Below are positions 43,901 to 51,463 of a stretch of 64,000 nucleotides of DNA, piece after piece. The DNA lies in NCBI RefSeq assembly GCF_027744825.2, contig NC_071342.1, forward strand, positions 21,048,501 to 21,112,500, in the 5' to 3' direction. This stretch comes from Synchiropus splendidus (Eukaryota > Chordata > Actinopteri > Syngnathiformes > Callionymidae). The number at the start of each line of letters is the position of its first letter. The stretch's first letter is position 1. A model generated the notes under the pieces. The model saw only the letters and a list, made by a program, of their open reading frames with translations. It did no database searches and was not told the DNA's origin. The translations under genes were made by a program, and so were the position numbers.

Positions 43901-46900
43901 TGTCCCAAAGTGATAAACGGCAGGAGAATTTAACAAGCGATGCCAGTTTAAATGACTTCATCTCCTTAACGTGTGTTCATCGGCATCTATGAATCACACC
44001 AGCCGTTTAACGCAGCGCCGCCAGGGAAGCAAGTTAACTTTCACCCAGGGCAGAACTTGGAAGCGCTGCAGCTAACTACAGGGGGCGCTAAGAGGGGATG
44101 AAAAGTCAATGCTTTTATGGACATGCTGGCGGTGCCAAACAACAAATACAAACTCATATGGATGTTGATCTACAGCCTGACAGCTATTTTCTTCATCTCT
44201 CTCCCCCCCGCGCTTGTGTGAAACAATCAATAGCAAGGGCACATTAAGGTCTGGGTCGTATACTTTATTTATATAAGGCAATGACAAATCCACATGATGC
44301 AATGTTTTTTATTTTGGAGGCGCCAAACAAATAAATATATTAATACCCACCAGGGAGATGGAGAGATTGACGGAGCGACGGCGGGCCGCCAAATCCATCA
44401 CGGCGACCTTTCAAAAGAAATGCGCCCACAATTTGGTCGACTTCCTTCTTATTCAGCACTTCAATTAACGTTCCCGCTTCGTTGCCTTTCGTTTATGGCC
44501 ATAACTCACGGTGGGATTACCGAAAAGAATGAAATAAAATATGAAAGCTTTAGCGTGCGCCGTTTAAATCAGGATCAGAAGAGAAGGTGGAAGGGAAAAG
44601 TGAGTGTCACTTTAATGTGATACTTTAAAGCTCCAGGCTCATTTGAGGATCCAAACTGAGAAGGACTGAGAACTATTGTGAATAAATGTTGTAAATAGAG
44701 AGCGATGAGCAGGTCTCTCAGAAAATAACCACACACATGCTTTTTTCACTTTCAGCAGCTCTGATTCGCTTTTCTCATATAAGCCTGAAGATCGGCTCTG
44801 GGGCATGTCGAGTCCTTGGGCAAGGCTCAACCAGACTGTCTGACATTCAAAGTGTTACTTGTATCCTGATGCTCACCAGGTCTGTCAACCAAAGAAATTC
44901 CGTACAAAGCAGACATGAGAACGCAGTGACGAAAATACTGAAACCTATTTTCGGTTTAAGGCAAACAAGTTTTCAACTAAATGATATGACGTTCCTTCAG
45001 ATGTGAGATTATTGCGGCACACTGGGTTGAGATATGAAAAAGTTTGACTATTTAGGAATTAACATTGACCTTCAAAAGCTCATCTTAAAGTATGATAAAA
45101 ACAACAAAGCTTTTGTGATTTAACATTCTCTGAGGACCGCATCAAATCTGATCAAGCACCATAAGGGACCCAGACCAGACATTGGACATCTGTAATTAAA
45201 GTATTCAAGTGGTATGGAAACATATTTCATCCAATTTCCCGGTACATTCAGAGTCATCAGTGCACTGCGGTGCATATAGTACTTGTTATATATTACAGAA
45301 CATGTGATATATTTCACTACCAACTTCATACAATAATGTCATTGTTATTAAAGCAATATAACATATAAACATATTATAGCATATTCTCATGTCTGAATTT
45401 TAGATTTTGATTTATATCTTCAAATAAGCATAAAGTGAGGCACTATATTAATTACTATGACAAAACAAAAAGTATCGCAAACAAAGTTCAGTAACTTTTT
45501 TAAACGTGTTTTCTCAAACTGTATAGTAGCAGTTTAATAACAGTCCATTTTAAACATGACCAGTTACCAAAGTTCACGTTAGTTTTTCACATTTGCTTGT
45601 TCAGTCAAAATCTCATCAGGGAGACTCGACGCAACGTTGGAGGACCAGCGGGAAAAACATAAACAAGCTTTCAAAAAGAACCCGGTGACATTTTGTCTTT
45701 TCCTCCCACACGACGACATCAACAGCATGATGTCATCAGTTATCGCCCGCTGACACGTTATTGATGGGAACTGTAAAGGCAGGACGCAGCAGGGGAACAC
45801 AAATCCGTCTTCCTCCAGTCAAGTGAGCTGTCGGCCATCACTCCTCCGCCGAGCCTGACAAACTGGACCCATCTCAAATAAAGATTTTATCCGCAGTGAT
45901 GAGCATGTAAACAAGATGCTGCTCTTTATCTACAGCTGCTTTTTCAGAGGCCGGCGTGCGCCGGTGTGTCCGGTCCAAGATCCCCGTGTAATAGGATTCC
46001 TCAAAGTCGCAGATGGATGGCAAATGTAGGCGGTTTCATCTACTAAAAGAGGGCATAAATCACCAGCGGAGGAAGCGGGGACGAGGCAGGGGTTATCACC
46101 AGTCTGCCTCCCTCATGAGAGCTTTGCATTAAAGCATTAGTGAAATTAATTCATCTTTCATAAGAGGTTTGAGCAGTATCTGTGATCTATGATAACAACC
46201 AATTTCTCACTACCAGGAGGGGAAGGAGGGAGACGAAATACTCGGCGACCCTGATAGACTACACAAATCTGCTCTTTTTAAATGGGCTAACATCATCAGG
46301 AGTGCTGCTCTCCGGAGCATCATCCCAGATTCATACCCCGGCCGGGAGCGGAGCATAAATCAGCAAACTTTTCTCATCGCCGGCATCACTCCTCTGTTGT
46401 TTTTGCTCAAAACCTTTTAAAAGGCAGTGCGCCACAATCAGTCTAATTGGTTTTAGATCATCTCTGGATCGGGGGGTGAGAGGAGAGGTGAGCACGGGGG
46501 GCAGGGGGGGCTGTGAAAGAGGCGGAAATTGGGGGAAGCATGCGACGGGGGCTGGATCCATCTGTTTTGCATACATTTTCGGAGGCGGCCGGCGGAGCAT
46601 GGTTGACAGATGAGTGGGGAGTGCGGGGATGACACACGGGCGGTCGTGCTCTTTATTACTATATCAGCATCGCCGCTCGCTCGCCTCCGAAAAAAAGTGA
46701 ACACAGCAGAGCGAGCAGGGAATCGCTCAGCGGGGGGTTTCTCCGAACAAGATTTGAATTTTGTGACTGATTTGTCTTTAAATCTAGCGTGTGTGAAGCA
46801 CACTCCCTCAGATTATTCCCCTCTGATGGAAGAGGAACAAGATGAATGGATGGATATTTTTTATTTCACCATCAAAGTCATCTGAATACTTTATTCTAAA

Positions 46901-48825
46901 GGCATCGCCCGCAGCACAGCGCTCACCTCAGGGAAGTAGTCCTGAGGAAACTTCTCCTTCTCCAGCATGGGCGTGCTTTCTAGTGTCTCTGAGCAGGTTT
47001 CTTTCCCGACCACCTTCCGGAACTTCTTGGCTGCGAGCAAGAGAGAGAGAGCGAGAGACAAAGCGGTGGGATGATTGTTACAAACATGGGAGGTTCATTT
47101 CCAGGAGCACAAGTGTGATTGATAATCTCCTAATACCATTAATGAGACATAAAAGTCGCACAGGCTGCAAGGCAGACAACTGCGCCACCTGCTGACCGCA
47201 ATGTGAAATTCAATGTGGAAGGGAAATCTGATTTTAACATTCCCCTGCTAAAAAGGTGACAATGACACATTTTATAAGGACTACTAGGAAAATAGATTTA
47301 ATGTTGAAGAAACAATATCACAATACTACAAAGCTCAATTTAATTTTACATTTAGACAAAAAAATAAGCCACTTTTCACAGCACTTTTTGTCTTGTTTTG
47401 TCAACCCATATATTACAATATATTCCACTCCTAAATTTCTTAATTCAGTTAGCTCATATGATTTTAACAGGTGGTCAGTGTAAAAATGAATAACAATAAC
47501 TGTTGGGGAAACGCTAAAAATGTAGTAATACTGTTCATGTATGTTTAGGTCATATCAGAATTTAAAATGAGGGAGAAAATGAAATTCAAAATCATTTAAA
47601 TCATACATTTCTTCTAAATAATTGGGACAAATATGTAACACAGAAAATATAATTAATGATAAAAAATATACTTAATGCATTTTTAAGATTTTTGTTTAAA
47701 CATATTGGACATTTCTTTTTATTCATTACATCATTAGTTTCTACCTATTCCCCACATGTGGTCTATAGTAGGCGAGGATTGGTCAGAAAATTGGGCTGAG
47801 AGGCAGGACACATCCTGGACAGGTCTCCAGTGCATCACAGGATACAGAGGGAGGAAACCAGAGAGACCAGAGGAGTGCCATTCAACATACAGAAACAGCT
47901 TCACAGCAGCGGGTTCACTCCAAGACTTTCCTTGGAATCAAACTTACTGCTATGACACATTGTATAATTTATTAGCGATAAAATGACTTTGATTTTGTCT
48001 CAGGGGTGGAAAAGTTTTAATTTGAGCTTTTCATAAAATGAAGTGAAATACTACAACAATCTTTTATTTATACTTAAATATTTGGGGTTGGTTTTTTTAA
48101 GTTCTCTGGTTTAACAGCGTAATCTAAGAACACTCTGAATCAGAGTCCTAATAATTGATTTTTGGAAATCTAGAGGCATGTATTTTACTTATTGTGCTAT
48201 ATTAAAAAATAAAATAAAAAGGTTATGTGCCTGATTTCAATGCAGCTAAAATTGAAATTTCTATCAGATGAAATGGATTCAATTTAAGTGAATGAAATCA
48301 TTCGGGTGCGTACCTCACAATAAATAAAAATAGTTTTGCGAATGTGAATCAGAAGAGCGGTCTCCCCCTCCTGACCCCCCCTTACACTCCCGTCGTCCTG
48401 TCCTTCACTGGGGTAACTAGTTGCCTCTAATAGGCAGCCTTCCACATCTATATCCCTCCTTTAATTAGCGCATCTGCCGGACCCCGGGGCCCTCTGACAC
48501 CGCAGGCTGATGAGACCACGGTAACTGTCCAATAACCCGCCACACGCCATTACCGTGGGCCCGAAATCTTATGAATTAAATCCTAATATTAATAAGCATT
48601 ACCAGTCGGTACATTATCCTCAAAGCCAATCTCGGCCGGTTCTGATGGAATTGCCTGCAAATGGCTGAATGCGATATGCAGGGGTGTGATGAGGGGCCAC
48701 GAGCGCGGCTCTCGTTCCAGGACATTGATGTATGAGTGTGTGGGGATGTTGAGGGACTCACCTTTGAAGTCGAACTGGTGAATGTTTTTCAGAGATTCAT
48801 GGATAAAGTAGAAACTCCCCAGAGC
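213..48825 (-). CDS. INPP5A: INPP5A gene, internal part (eight exons, both ends outside the window)
   Basis: Type I inositol polyphosphate 5-phosphatase removes the 5-phosphate from Ins(1,4,5)P3 and Ins(1,3,4,5)P4, ending calcium signalling. The vertebrate enzyme is about 412 residues and membrane-associated through a C-terminal CaaX prenylation site. Eight minus-strand exons, each bounded by AG and GT, join in frame into about 223 residues that match human INPP5A (recalled, not aligned by software) along their whole length, roughly residues 103 to 326. The DNase I-like phosphatase core is recognisable: VNIHL strand, GDFNFR catalytic block, FRESDNDRK segment. Missing here are the N-terminal exons (above 64000) and the PAWCDRIL block and CaaX end (below 1). 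There are no stop codons or frameshifts, so the gene appears functional. A teleost duplicate of INPP5A cannot be excluded. Confidence 0.95.
4740..4995. promoter_or_regulatory. Candidate regulatory block with an 18-bp perfect palindrome
   Basis: The block contains GGTAATTAAAAGG, CATCAATTAATATAC, and the self-complementary GACATTTTTAAAAATGTC at 4948-4965. The surrounding sequence is partly C/T-rich but not a typical repeat. Confidence 0.33.
4948..4965. repeat. 18-bp perfect palindrome
   Basis: GACATTTTTAAAAATGTC equals its own reverse complement. It lies within a candidate regulatory block. Confidence 0.9.
5063..5082. repeat. (AC)n(GC)n alternating tract
   Basis: ACACACAC runs directly into GCGCGCGCGCGC. 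This uninterrupted purine-pyrimidine alternation of 20 bases is of the Z-DNA-prone type. Confidence 0.85.
5270..5530. promoter_or_regulatory. Candidate regulatory block with a palindromic paired-homeodomain site
   Basis: At 5337-5346 lies TAATTAATTA, two TAAT half-sites facing each other across two bases (P2 spacing for paired-class homeodomain dimers). Around it are CTATTAATCATCG, CCAATGATTACTCC, ATAATTATTTTC and CGAATTAAATTTC. The region is repeat-free. Function is inferred from motif density. Confidence 0.42.
6130..6240 (+). repeat. Possible fish repeat tail (ACTTTATTGCCATGG)
   Basis: AGAATCAGAATGAACTTTAC and CAACTTTATTGCCATGGTCA resemble the frequent fish retroposon ending with a TTTATTG(T/C)CAT word. 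It is short and not assigned to a family. Confidence 0.35.
7099..7173 (-). CDS. INPP5A: INPP5A exon (VVLQLEKKLF ... ENNGTS)
   Basis: This 75-nt exon encodes 25 codons, phase 0 at both ends: VVLQLEKKLFSYVNQDVFRE, then NNGTS. The acceptor is CTTGCAG and the donor GTGAGTCA. Human reads VMLQLEKKLFDYFNQEVFRD here (recalled), so the helix is conserved with mostly conservative replacements. It joins directly in frame to the exon at 213-286, giving NGTSLLEFDKEL as in the family. Confidence 0.94.
7174..7919 (-). other. INPP5A intron, 746 bp, with a decayed repeat
   Basis: This short intron separates the FRESDNDRK and VVLQLEKK exons. It contains the TATCGATAT-type repeat remnant at 7377-7550. Otherwise nothing specific is seen. 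Confidence 0.8.
7377..7550. mobile_element. Decayed TATCGATAT-type fish repeat
   Basis: GGGTGTAAGAAAATATCGAT begins the segment, followed by ATTGTATCAATATTT-like words. It resembles a widespread teleost MITE-like repeat with ATATCGAT motifs (recalled). The termini are unclear. Confidence 0.45.
7920..8015 (-). CDS. INPP5A: INPP5A exon (SLCSTATMQTVR ... FRESDNDRK)
   Basis: This 96-nt exon encodes 32 codons, phase 0 at both ends: SLCSTATMQTVRTADTNEVD, then KLIFRESDNDRK. The acceptor follows CTCTCTCCAG; the donor is GTAAGT. The TMQTVR, ADTNEV and KLIFRESDNDRK blocks equal human INPP5A apart from single substitutions (A to T, V to D). It is only 746 bp from the next exon. Its symmetric phase means skipping would keep the frame, though it would delete a conserved part of the phosphatase domain. 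Confidence 0.95.
8041..8930 (+). repeat. Long purine-rich (GA/GAA-like) tract
   Basis: About 890 bases are strongly purine-biased on the plus strand, with AAGAAGA, GATGAAGA and AGGAGAG words in no fixed register. In 8461-8520 I count 49 purines in 60 bases. It probably derives from an old GAA/GAAA-type microsatellite that has degenerated. The INPP5A transcript reads it as pyrimidine-rich, close to the acceptor of the 7920-8015 exon. The long minus-strand frame across it (7815-8579) is an artefact. Confidence 0.7.
9470..9720. promoter_or_regulatory. Candidate regulatory block with a tandem CTTAAG decamer
   Basis: The sequence has a direct repeat of TGCGCTTAAG (9513-9532), creating a TTAAGTG NK2-class-like site. 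Nearby are CTAATGCG, TCTTTAATGACTC, CCAATAATTCAGG and ACATTAACAATG. The complexity resembles a conserved noncoding element. Confidence 0.35.
10956..10991 (+). repeat. (AC)n microsatellite, 36 bases
   Basis: There are 18 uninterrupted AC dinucleotides. The array opens the 162-codon plus frame at 10776-11264, which is therefore not a gene. Confidence 0.95.
12110..12520. promoter_or_regulatory. Candidate conserved intronic regulatory block
   Basis: The sequence is complex and repeat-free, with CTCTAATTCAACA, TGATTAAACATCAATTAGG and GCGCCATTATTTTC words. It supports two overlapping plus frames (12200-12586 and 12297-12689) with no recognisable protein. It ends at an 11-base G run (12513-12523). 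Confidence 0.35.
13600..14360. promoter_or_regulatory. Candidate conserved intronic regulatory block
   Basis: The block is repeat-free with TTTTGTTAATGAG, AAGCAATTAAAGG, GTCAATTAAAGG and GAGGTTTAATTG words. The AATTAAAGG word recurs (near 14163 and 14208). A 117-codon plus frame (13833-14186) has no recognisable domain. Confidence 0.34.
15706..15770. mobile_element. Mini hAT-like MITE, 65 bp
   Basis: The element starts CAGGGGTCTCAAACTG and ends CAGTTTGACACCTGTG. These ends are inverted copies with 13 of 16 positions matching. Flanking 8-mers (ATATGAAG at 15698-15705, ATAAAAAG at 15771-15778) match at 6 of 8, as expected for a decayed 8-bp hAT target duplication. The CAGGGGTCTCAAACT end is familiar from nonautonomous fish hAT elements (recalled). 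It has no transposase. Confidence 0.6.
16170..16870. promoter_or_regulatory. Candidate conserved intronic regulatory block
   Basis: The block has alternating GC-rich and TTAAT-containing words (TTCTTAATGTGCC, CTCTTAATGGGCCC, TTTTAATATGATGG, TTTTAATTATGTGG). ATATGATGG occurs twice within about 55 bases (first near 16585, again near 16637), possibly reflecting repeated factor sites. No gene is seen. Confidence 0.36.
18430..18740. promoter_or_regulatory. Candidate conserved intronic block interrupted by a (GA)n run
   Basis: Complex sequence on both sides of the GA microsatellite at 18592-18613 includes CTTTTAATGAG, GTATTCATTAGC, ATCCAGATGGG and TGATATAATAGG. The minus-strand 172-codon frame across it (18170-18688) depends on the GA run and shows no domain. 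Confidence 0.32.
18592..18613 (+). repeat. (GA)n microsatellite, 22 bases
   Basis: There are 11 uninterrupted GA units inside otherwise complex sequence. Confidence 0.95.
19390..19640. promoter_or_regulatory. Candidate homeodomain-site-rich block
   Basis: The block contains AAAATTAATTAGCC, CTGACTAATG, CACTTAATTACGC, GGAATTATTTACC and CAGCGATTAGCTAG within 250 bases. It is one of the densest TAATTA clusters in the window. Regulatory function is inferred. Confidence 0.38.
20150..20600. promoter_or_regulatory. Candidate conserved intronic regulatory block
   Basis: The block has GCCCAATTAAAACGG, CAGCAATTAACC, CTATTAAGTTTAATTAGG and TTTAAATATACTG cores embedded in non-repetitive, partly GC-rich sequence. 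No reading frame of interest is seen. Confidence 0.37.
23950..24140. promoter_or_regulatory. Candidate conserved intronic regulatory block
   Basis: The block contains CTTTAATGACAATTAATGTC and GGACAATTAGTGC next to GC-rich words: three ATTA-type cores within about 40 bases, without simple repeats. Confidence 0.35.
26400..27050. promoter_or_regulatory. Candidate conserved intronic regulatory block
   Basis: About 650 bases are GC-balanced, with few stops on both strands (frames 26421-26849 minus and 26736-26981 plus overlap). They also hold TTTATGAC, CAGTAATGAGTCAC and ACAATGTCATTGTG words. The lack of stops on both strands points to composition rather than coding. It gives way sharply to AT-rich sequence after 27050. 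Confidence 0.38.
27819..27903 (-). CDS. INPP5A: INPP5A exon with the GDFNFR catalytic motif
   Basis: This 85-nt exon has one base completing Arg, then 28 codons: ITDQRYDRVPYFVFGDFNFR and LDSRQVIE. The acceptor is CTTGCAG and the donor GTGAGTCT; it is phase 2 in and phase 0 out. VFGDFNFR is the type I version of the W-x-GD-x-N-(Y/F)-R signature of inositol 5-phosphatases. Its Asp and Asn are needed for catalysis and metal handling, and both are present. It sits between the two largest fully contained introns (10868 bp before, 19803 bp after). Confidence 0.96.
28640..29480. promoter_or_regulatory. Candidate conserved intronic regulatory block
   Basis: About 840 bases are GC-balanced, including CTTAATAGGTTAGC, AGTAATTAACCAC and TGTAATTAATGATTC, with few repeats. 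Several 90-codon frames on both strands reflect composition. No protein was recognised. Confidence 0.32.
30664..30711. repeat. Perfect 17-bp inverted repeat (hairpin)
   Basis: CAGAGCCTCTCAAGTCT (30664-30680) pairs perfectly with 30695-30711 across a 14-base loop. The loop itself contains GAGTC/GACTC (30684-30688 and 30690-30694). It is unique within the window as far as I saw. Confidence 0.9.
31555..31570 (+). repeat. Poly(T) run, 16 bases
   Basis: Sixteen T residues lie within AT-rich intron sequence. Confidence 0.9.
32701..32730 (+). repeat. (AGG)n tract running into G10
   Basis: Several AGG units are followed by ten G residues. The tract could form G-quadruplex structures on the plus strand. 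Confidence 0.85.
33932..34035 (+). mobile_element. L2/CR1-type LINE 3'-end remnant
   Basis: GGTGACCTGTCCATGGTG, then a diverged form of the usual TCAGCTGGGATAGGC word (TTCTGCTGGAATAGACGGC), match the 3' end of fish L2-like LINEs as I recall it, in plus orientation. A GGATGGATAAA word near 34173 may be the old terminal repeat. No reverse transcriptase is left. Confidence 0.5.
34340..34860. promoter_or_regulatory. Candidate conserved intronic regulatory block
   Basis: The block has repeat-free sequence with ACTAATTGCTTTGAATTG, CATTATTTTTCTGCC and CAAATTAACTTCAG cores mixed with GC-rich words. A 116-codon minus frame lies inside (34337-34687) without a recognised domain. Confidence 0.33.
35640..36540. 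promoter_or_regulatory. Candidate conserved intronic regulatory block with a GA-rich insert
   Basis: The block is mostly complex sequence (GCATTATTAGGCC, AGATAAACAG, GCTTATCAGATCTG), including GATA-like TTATC/GATAA words. A GA-rich stretch lies at about 36113-36140. No gene is seen. Confidence 0.3.
38772..38891 (-). CDS. INPP5A: INPP5A exon (AFDLVNIHLFHDASN ... GYVLDR)
   Basis: This 120-nt exon has one base completing Cys, then 39 codons, then two bases of the Arg codon. It reads AFDLVNIHLFHDASNLVAWE, then KSPSVYSGTRQKALGYVLD. The VNIHL strand corresponds to the VNSHL-type strand of the 5-phosphatase core, whose Asn and His sit in the active-site region of the endonuclease/exonuclease/phosphatase fold. 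The acceptor TTCCCAAG lies behind a long pyrimidine tract; the donor is GTAGGA. Relative to the recalled human sequence, T to K, I to T and H to Q changes fall in a loop. Confidence 0.95.
38892..40137 (-). other. INPP5A intron, 1246 bp
   Basis: This is a short intron between the KGFIRTRW and VNIHL exons. Its higher-coordinate half, about 39500-40130, is GC-balanced and could be regulatory. The lower half carries a 137-codon minus-strand frame (38969-39382) that resembles nothing I recognise. Confidence 0.75.
40138..40190 (-). CDS. INPP5A: INPP5A exon (CKWSRKGFIRTRW)
   Basis: This 53-nt exon encodes CKWSRKGFIRTRW followed by ALPD and two bases of the next codon. The acceptor is TTCCGCAG and the donor GTGAGTCC. 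It is phase 0 in and phase 2 out; the split codon (TG plus T) gives Cys. The KGFIRTRW core is identical to human. The last residues (ALPDC) differ from the human CIADC I recall, the most notable divergence in the window. Upstream and downstream introns are 6736 and 1246 bp. Confidence 0.93.
40597..40626 (+). repeat. Imperfect (ATT)n microsatellite
   Basis: ATT units with two ACT interruptions lie in an AT-rich stretch. Confidence 0.8.
41480..41760. promoter_or_regulatory. Candidate conserved intronic regulatory block
   Basis: The block contains GCATTAGTAG, GATTAACTG, TTGAATTACATTAGC, GCCCAATTATAAC and GTGATTGATCGG within 280 bases. The texture is that of a conserved noncoding element. Function is inferred. 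Confidence 0.38.
42781..42860 (-). mobile_element. L2/CR1-type LINE 3'-end remnant
   Basis: CTATCCCAGCAAGAGG followed by GGACACCCTGGACAGG corresponds to the reverse complement of the fish L2 3' end. It is diverged and about 80 bases long. Confidence 0.55.
43699..43716 (+). repeat. Homopolymer G run, 18 bases
   Basis: Eighteen consecutive G residues are followed by ACTC. The length is prone to sequencing error and may vary. Confidence 0.9.
44290..44620. promoter_or_regulatory. Candidate conserved intronic regulatory block
   Basis: The block is GC-balanced with TATTAATACCC, TTCAATTAACG and GGGATTACCG words. A 108-codon plus frame (44294-44620) covers it but shows no domain. Confidence 0.3.
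46110..46480. promoter_or_regulatory. Candidate conserved intronic regulatory block
   Basis: Repeat-free sequence about 450 bases from the FPQDYFPE exon contains GCATTAAAGCATTAG, GAAATTAATTCATC and CAGTCTAATTGG. It could hold enhancer or splicing signals. This is inference only. Confidence 0.32.
46927..47030 (-). CDS. INPP5A: INPP5A exon (KKFRKVVGKE ... FPQDYFPE)
   Basis: This 104-nt exon completes an Ala codon from the previous exon, then encodes 34 residues starting KKFRKVVGKE, continuing DTLESTPMLEKEKF and ending QDYFPE. The acceptor is GCTCGCAG and the donor GTGAGC. The frame is phase 1 in and phase 0 out. It matches the human KKYRKVAGKEIYSDTLESTP region with conservative changes, except TC where human has IY. 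The basic start followed by an acidic, proline-containing loop is typical of type I and absent from other 5-phosphatases. The intron before it is 1731 bp. Confidence 0.95.
47785..47935 (-). mobile_element. L2/CR1-type LINE 3'-end remnant
   Basis: Words in order are CTGGACAGGTCTCCAGTGCA, TCACAGG, GAGGAAACCAGAG and CAGAAACAGC, then GCGGGTTCACTCCAAGACTT. They follow the antisense order of the common fish L2-type tail. This is the longest remnant in the window. Confidence 0.6.
48420..48720. promoter_or_regulatory. Candidate conserved block next to the ALGSFYF exon
   Basis: The block contains CCTTTAATTAGCGC, GAATTAAATCC and ATTAATAAGC between GC-rich words. It lies immediately downstream, in transcript sense, of the exon at 48762-48825. 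Confidence 0.33.
48762..48825 (-). CDS. INPP5A: INPP5A exon (ALGSFYF... segment), first in the window
   Basis: This 64-nt exon encodes 21 codons plus one base. The acceptor is CTTGCAG and the donor GTGAGTCC. It begins in phase 0 with ALGSFYFIHESL and ends with QFDFK plus a G completed by the next exon. Human INPP5A reads ALGSFYFLHESLKNIYQFDF here (from memory), so only Leu to Ile and Tyr to His differ. This stretch is diagnostic of the type I enzyme; other 5-phosphatases do not carry it. The preceding exon, expected to end in an SQEHFT-like sequence, was not found up to 64000. Confidence 0.95.
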
Positions 48826-51445
48826 CTGCAAGAGGAGGAGAGACAAGTTAGAGGAGAGGATCTGTTTTTCAGCTTCGCATGACACTTGTTTCAGTGACAG
48901 AAGGTCAATTCGTGTACGTCTGACACCTGTTTATTATCACCTAAAGAATAGCTCAGACGTGTCCACCGTCCCACACGGAGACCATTTCCAGACATTGATT
49001 GGATTCCATGTGGCACACTTGCCAGTATTGTCCACTGCACCTCTGGTCATCGCTCATCAGCAGTTGCCACCTTAACCAATCTGGACCATCCTCAAACCTA
49101 TAGTTATCCTCCACATTGGCCTCACTCACCACAACAAAGAATATTTTCGGTAGTCTAGCACCACTGACAACCAGATTGTTTCCCAACAGCTGCCTTAACA
49201 ATGACAAAATCGTCAACAATCTGTAGAATCATTATTAGCATAACTTCTCGGCCATGTATGCAAGCTATTTTAATAGAAGTAGTCAGCCATCAGTCAATAC
49301 ATTTGCTTTAAAAAATGTCTGAGTTTTGGCAAGTGAAGGGGGCAGAGGGAGGGAAGCAGCAGAGGAGAGTGAAGGTAGTTTCTTAGGTGTCTACATGTGA
49401 CAATGTAAAGGTGGTTTCAGATGTATTGCAAGTATGATTATGCCTACATTAAAAAATTAATAGATGTGTCTTGTATCCTGTCAAGTTTTGAAATAAAATT
49501 TAAATTGTATTTCACACTTTAAAGTCAAAATTATGAACAGAACAAATGGTTTGGCTGTTAATTTTTATTTCTAACTTATGTCTGTTTGATTTTATTCGTC
49601 TTTGTCCCATTTAAAATAAGTTATAAGATAATAACCACTTCAACAGACGAACAGATGGCATTTACCCCTCAAATTCTGCACACACAAATCAGACATGACC
49701 CAACTAGTGTTTCTCCAGTGACTCCATCTGCTGTCATGGTTGAGGGTCCAAACTCCTTTTATCAGATACCGACAGCACGTCCCGACTCCCAATCCTCACC
49801 AGTTCATGAGCATTCTAGTGTATTGACTGAGCCAAGTGAGACTCCTTCACTGATAAAGTGGACTCCGAGTCTTTTACACACTCCGCCACACACTTCAATT
49901 AGGAGCTCAAAGACAGGTGCAACACCAGTACAGTAGGCTGCCCGATGCGCCGCTCAGGCTAATGTGGCCAGTCAACAATCTCCAAAAGGAAGCATTCACA
50001 AGCGCTCCTCGGCTGCCGCAGATCAACTTCAATAGGCTTAAAATCTTAATTTTCCCGGCGAACAATCAGGAAACTTTCCCAGTTTGTGGACGGGCCAATC
50101 AAAGTGTGTGGGAAGAAGAAGTGAGAACGGCGCTGCCGGGGGATTTGACTCGGTTCACAGTCCACTACACTGCTTTCTCTTGGCCCTCTTTACATTGAGG
50201 GCAAATGGAGGGAAAGCCCGGCTCAATCCCGTCTTTGAGATAGCAGACCCCAGATCAGCGTGGAGGAGAGAACGAGGCTGCTGAGCACTGTTACAATGGG
50301 AGCAGCGGGAACTCACATTAATGAAAGCGGACTCAAAACTAAATTCAACAAAAAACTAGACCACCCTTTAACGCACGTCGATATTTTGGCTCACAAGATT
50401 ACAGTGTTTCAAGTTTTCTGTGAAACAGGCTGTTTTCTACCAAACCCAGATCCTAAACCTCAAATAGAACGAGATAGGACAACATATGTGCACTTGTGAT
50501 TCACGGAGAGCGTTTTGTGTGTCACATGGCCCGTGTCTTCAACTGTCCTGTCTCCTTCAGAGTCTGGTAGAAGTATGTCCTGTATCTCTTATTGCAATTC
50601 CATATCTACAATTTTCTTGCAGTTCTTTATTCACAAGAATGTTTTCAGCCACTGAAAATACTTGTAGAACACTGGTTTTCACGCCTTTGTCTGTATAAAT
50701 AGACTAACTTTTTGGAATTAGGACAATCCCTAACCCAGAAAACTGTCAGTTCAGAACAACGATGGTGGACCACTAAATCTGTTTTCATTTGGCCCACTAT
50801 GTTCATGTTGTTGCTCTTGCTCTGTGGTTGTATGCAAACCATAAGCTTTCATGCACCACACCGCCTCATCCACGATTTGTGAGCTGTTGCCTGAAAGAAC
50901 TCCATATTTACAGAGCAAGTTTTTAGAGAAGTAGAGAAAATTACACATAAAAGTTTACAAAAGCACTAAAAACTTTCTTTGATATCACAGCCAGGAAAAT
51001 TTAGTAAAAAAAAAAACTTAAAACACAATCATTCTGTAGTTAAGATGTATTTAACCATGAATAATTATTTATAAATTCTCACCCATAAACTCAATATAAC
51101 TACTATAACTTAATCTCGTAATAAAGAGGCAAATGACCCGAACAAGACTGTATAATTATAGAACAAATTTTCATTTCACTTCATTCTGTTTATGTTCAAA
51201 CCAGAGAGAGCCACTGAGTATCCATTGGCATTTAAACATACTGGTATTTTAAGATTAAGTCTATGACACACAGCAAAGGCTAGGGGAAAAAAAACCTGGA
51301 AAGAACTTCATGGGAAAAGTCTGATCCCAGAGTTTGGGCCGGCCTGCATTATTTATGAGTCCTGGTTCATTCTGAGATTAAACATTTGCTGATTTGTCAA
51401 AAGCACAAACATGAGGTCCTGCCCATCTCCTTGACATCCAAGATC

Positions 51446-51463
51446 AAAAAAAAAAAAAAAAAA
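51446..51463 (+). repeat. Poly(A) run, 18 bases
   Basis: There are eighteen A residues. No retrocopy was recognised next to them. Confidence 0.9.

Larger units (their letters stand above)
40191..46926 (-). other. INPP5A intron, 6736 bp
   Basis: This intron lies between the FPQDYFPE and KGFIRTRW exons. It contains an AT-rich stretch with an (ATT)n array (40597-40626), a CTT-rich tract (41385-41408), and GC-balanced candidate regulatory blocks (41480-41760, 44290-44620, 46110-46480). It also holds an L2-like remnant (42781-42860) and an 18-base G run (43699-43716). Confidence 0.75.
47031..48761 (-). other. INPP5A intron, 1731 bp
   Basis: This intron has AT-rich sequence at 47240-47720, an L2-like remnant at 47785-47935, and a GC-balanced block at 48420-48720 directly against the ALGSFYF exon. 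No further exon was found. Confidence 0.78.
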
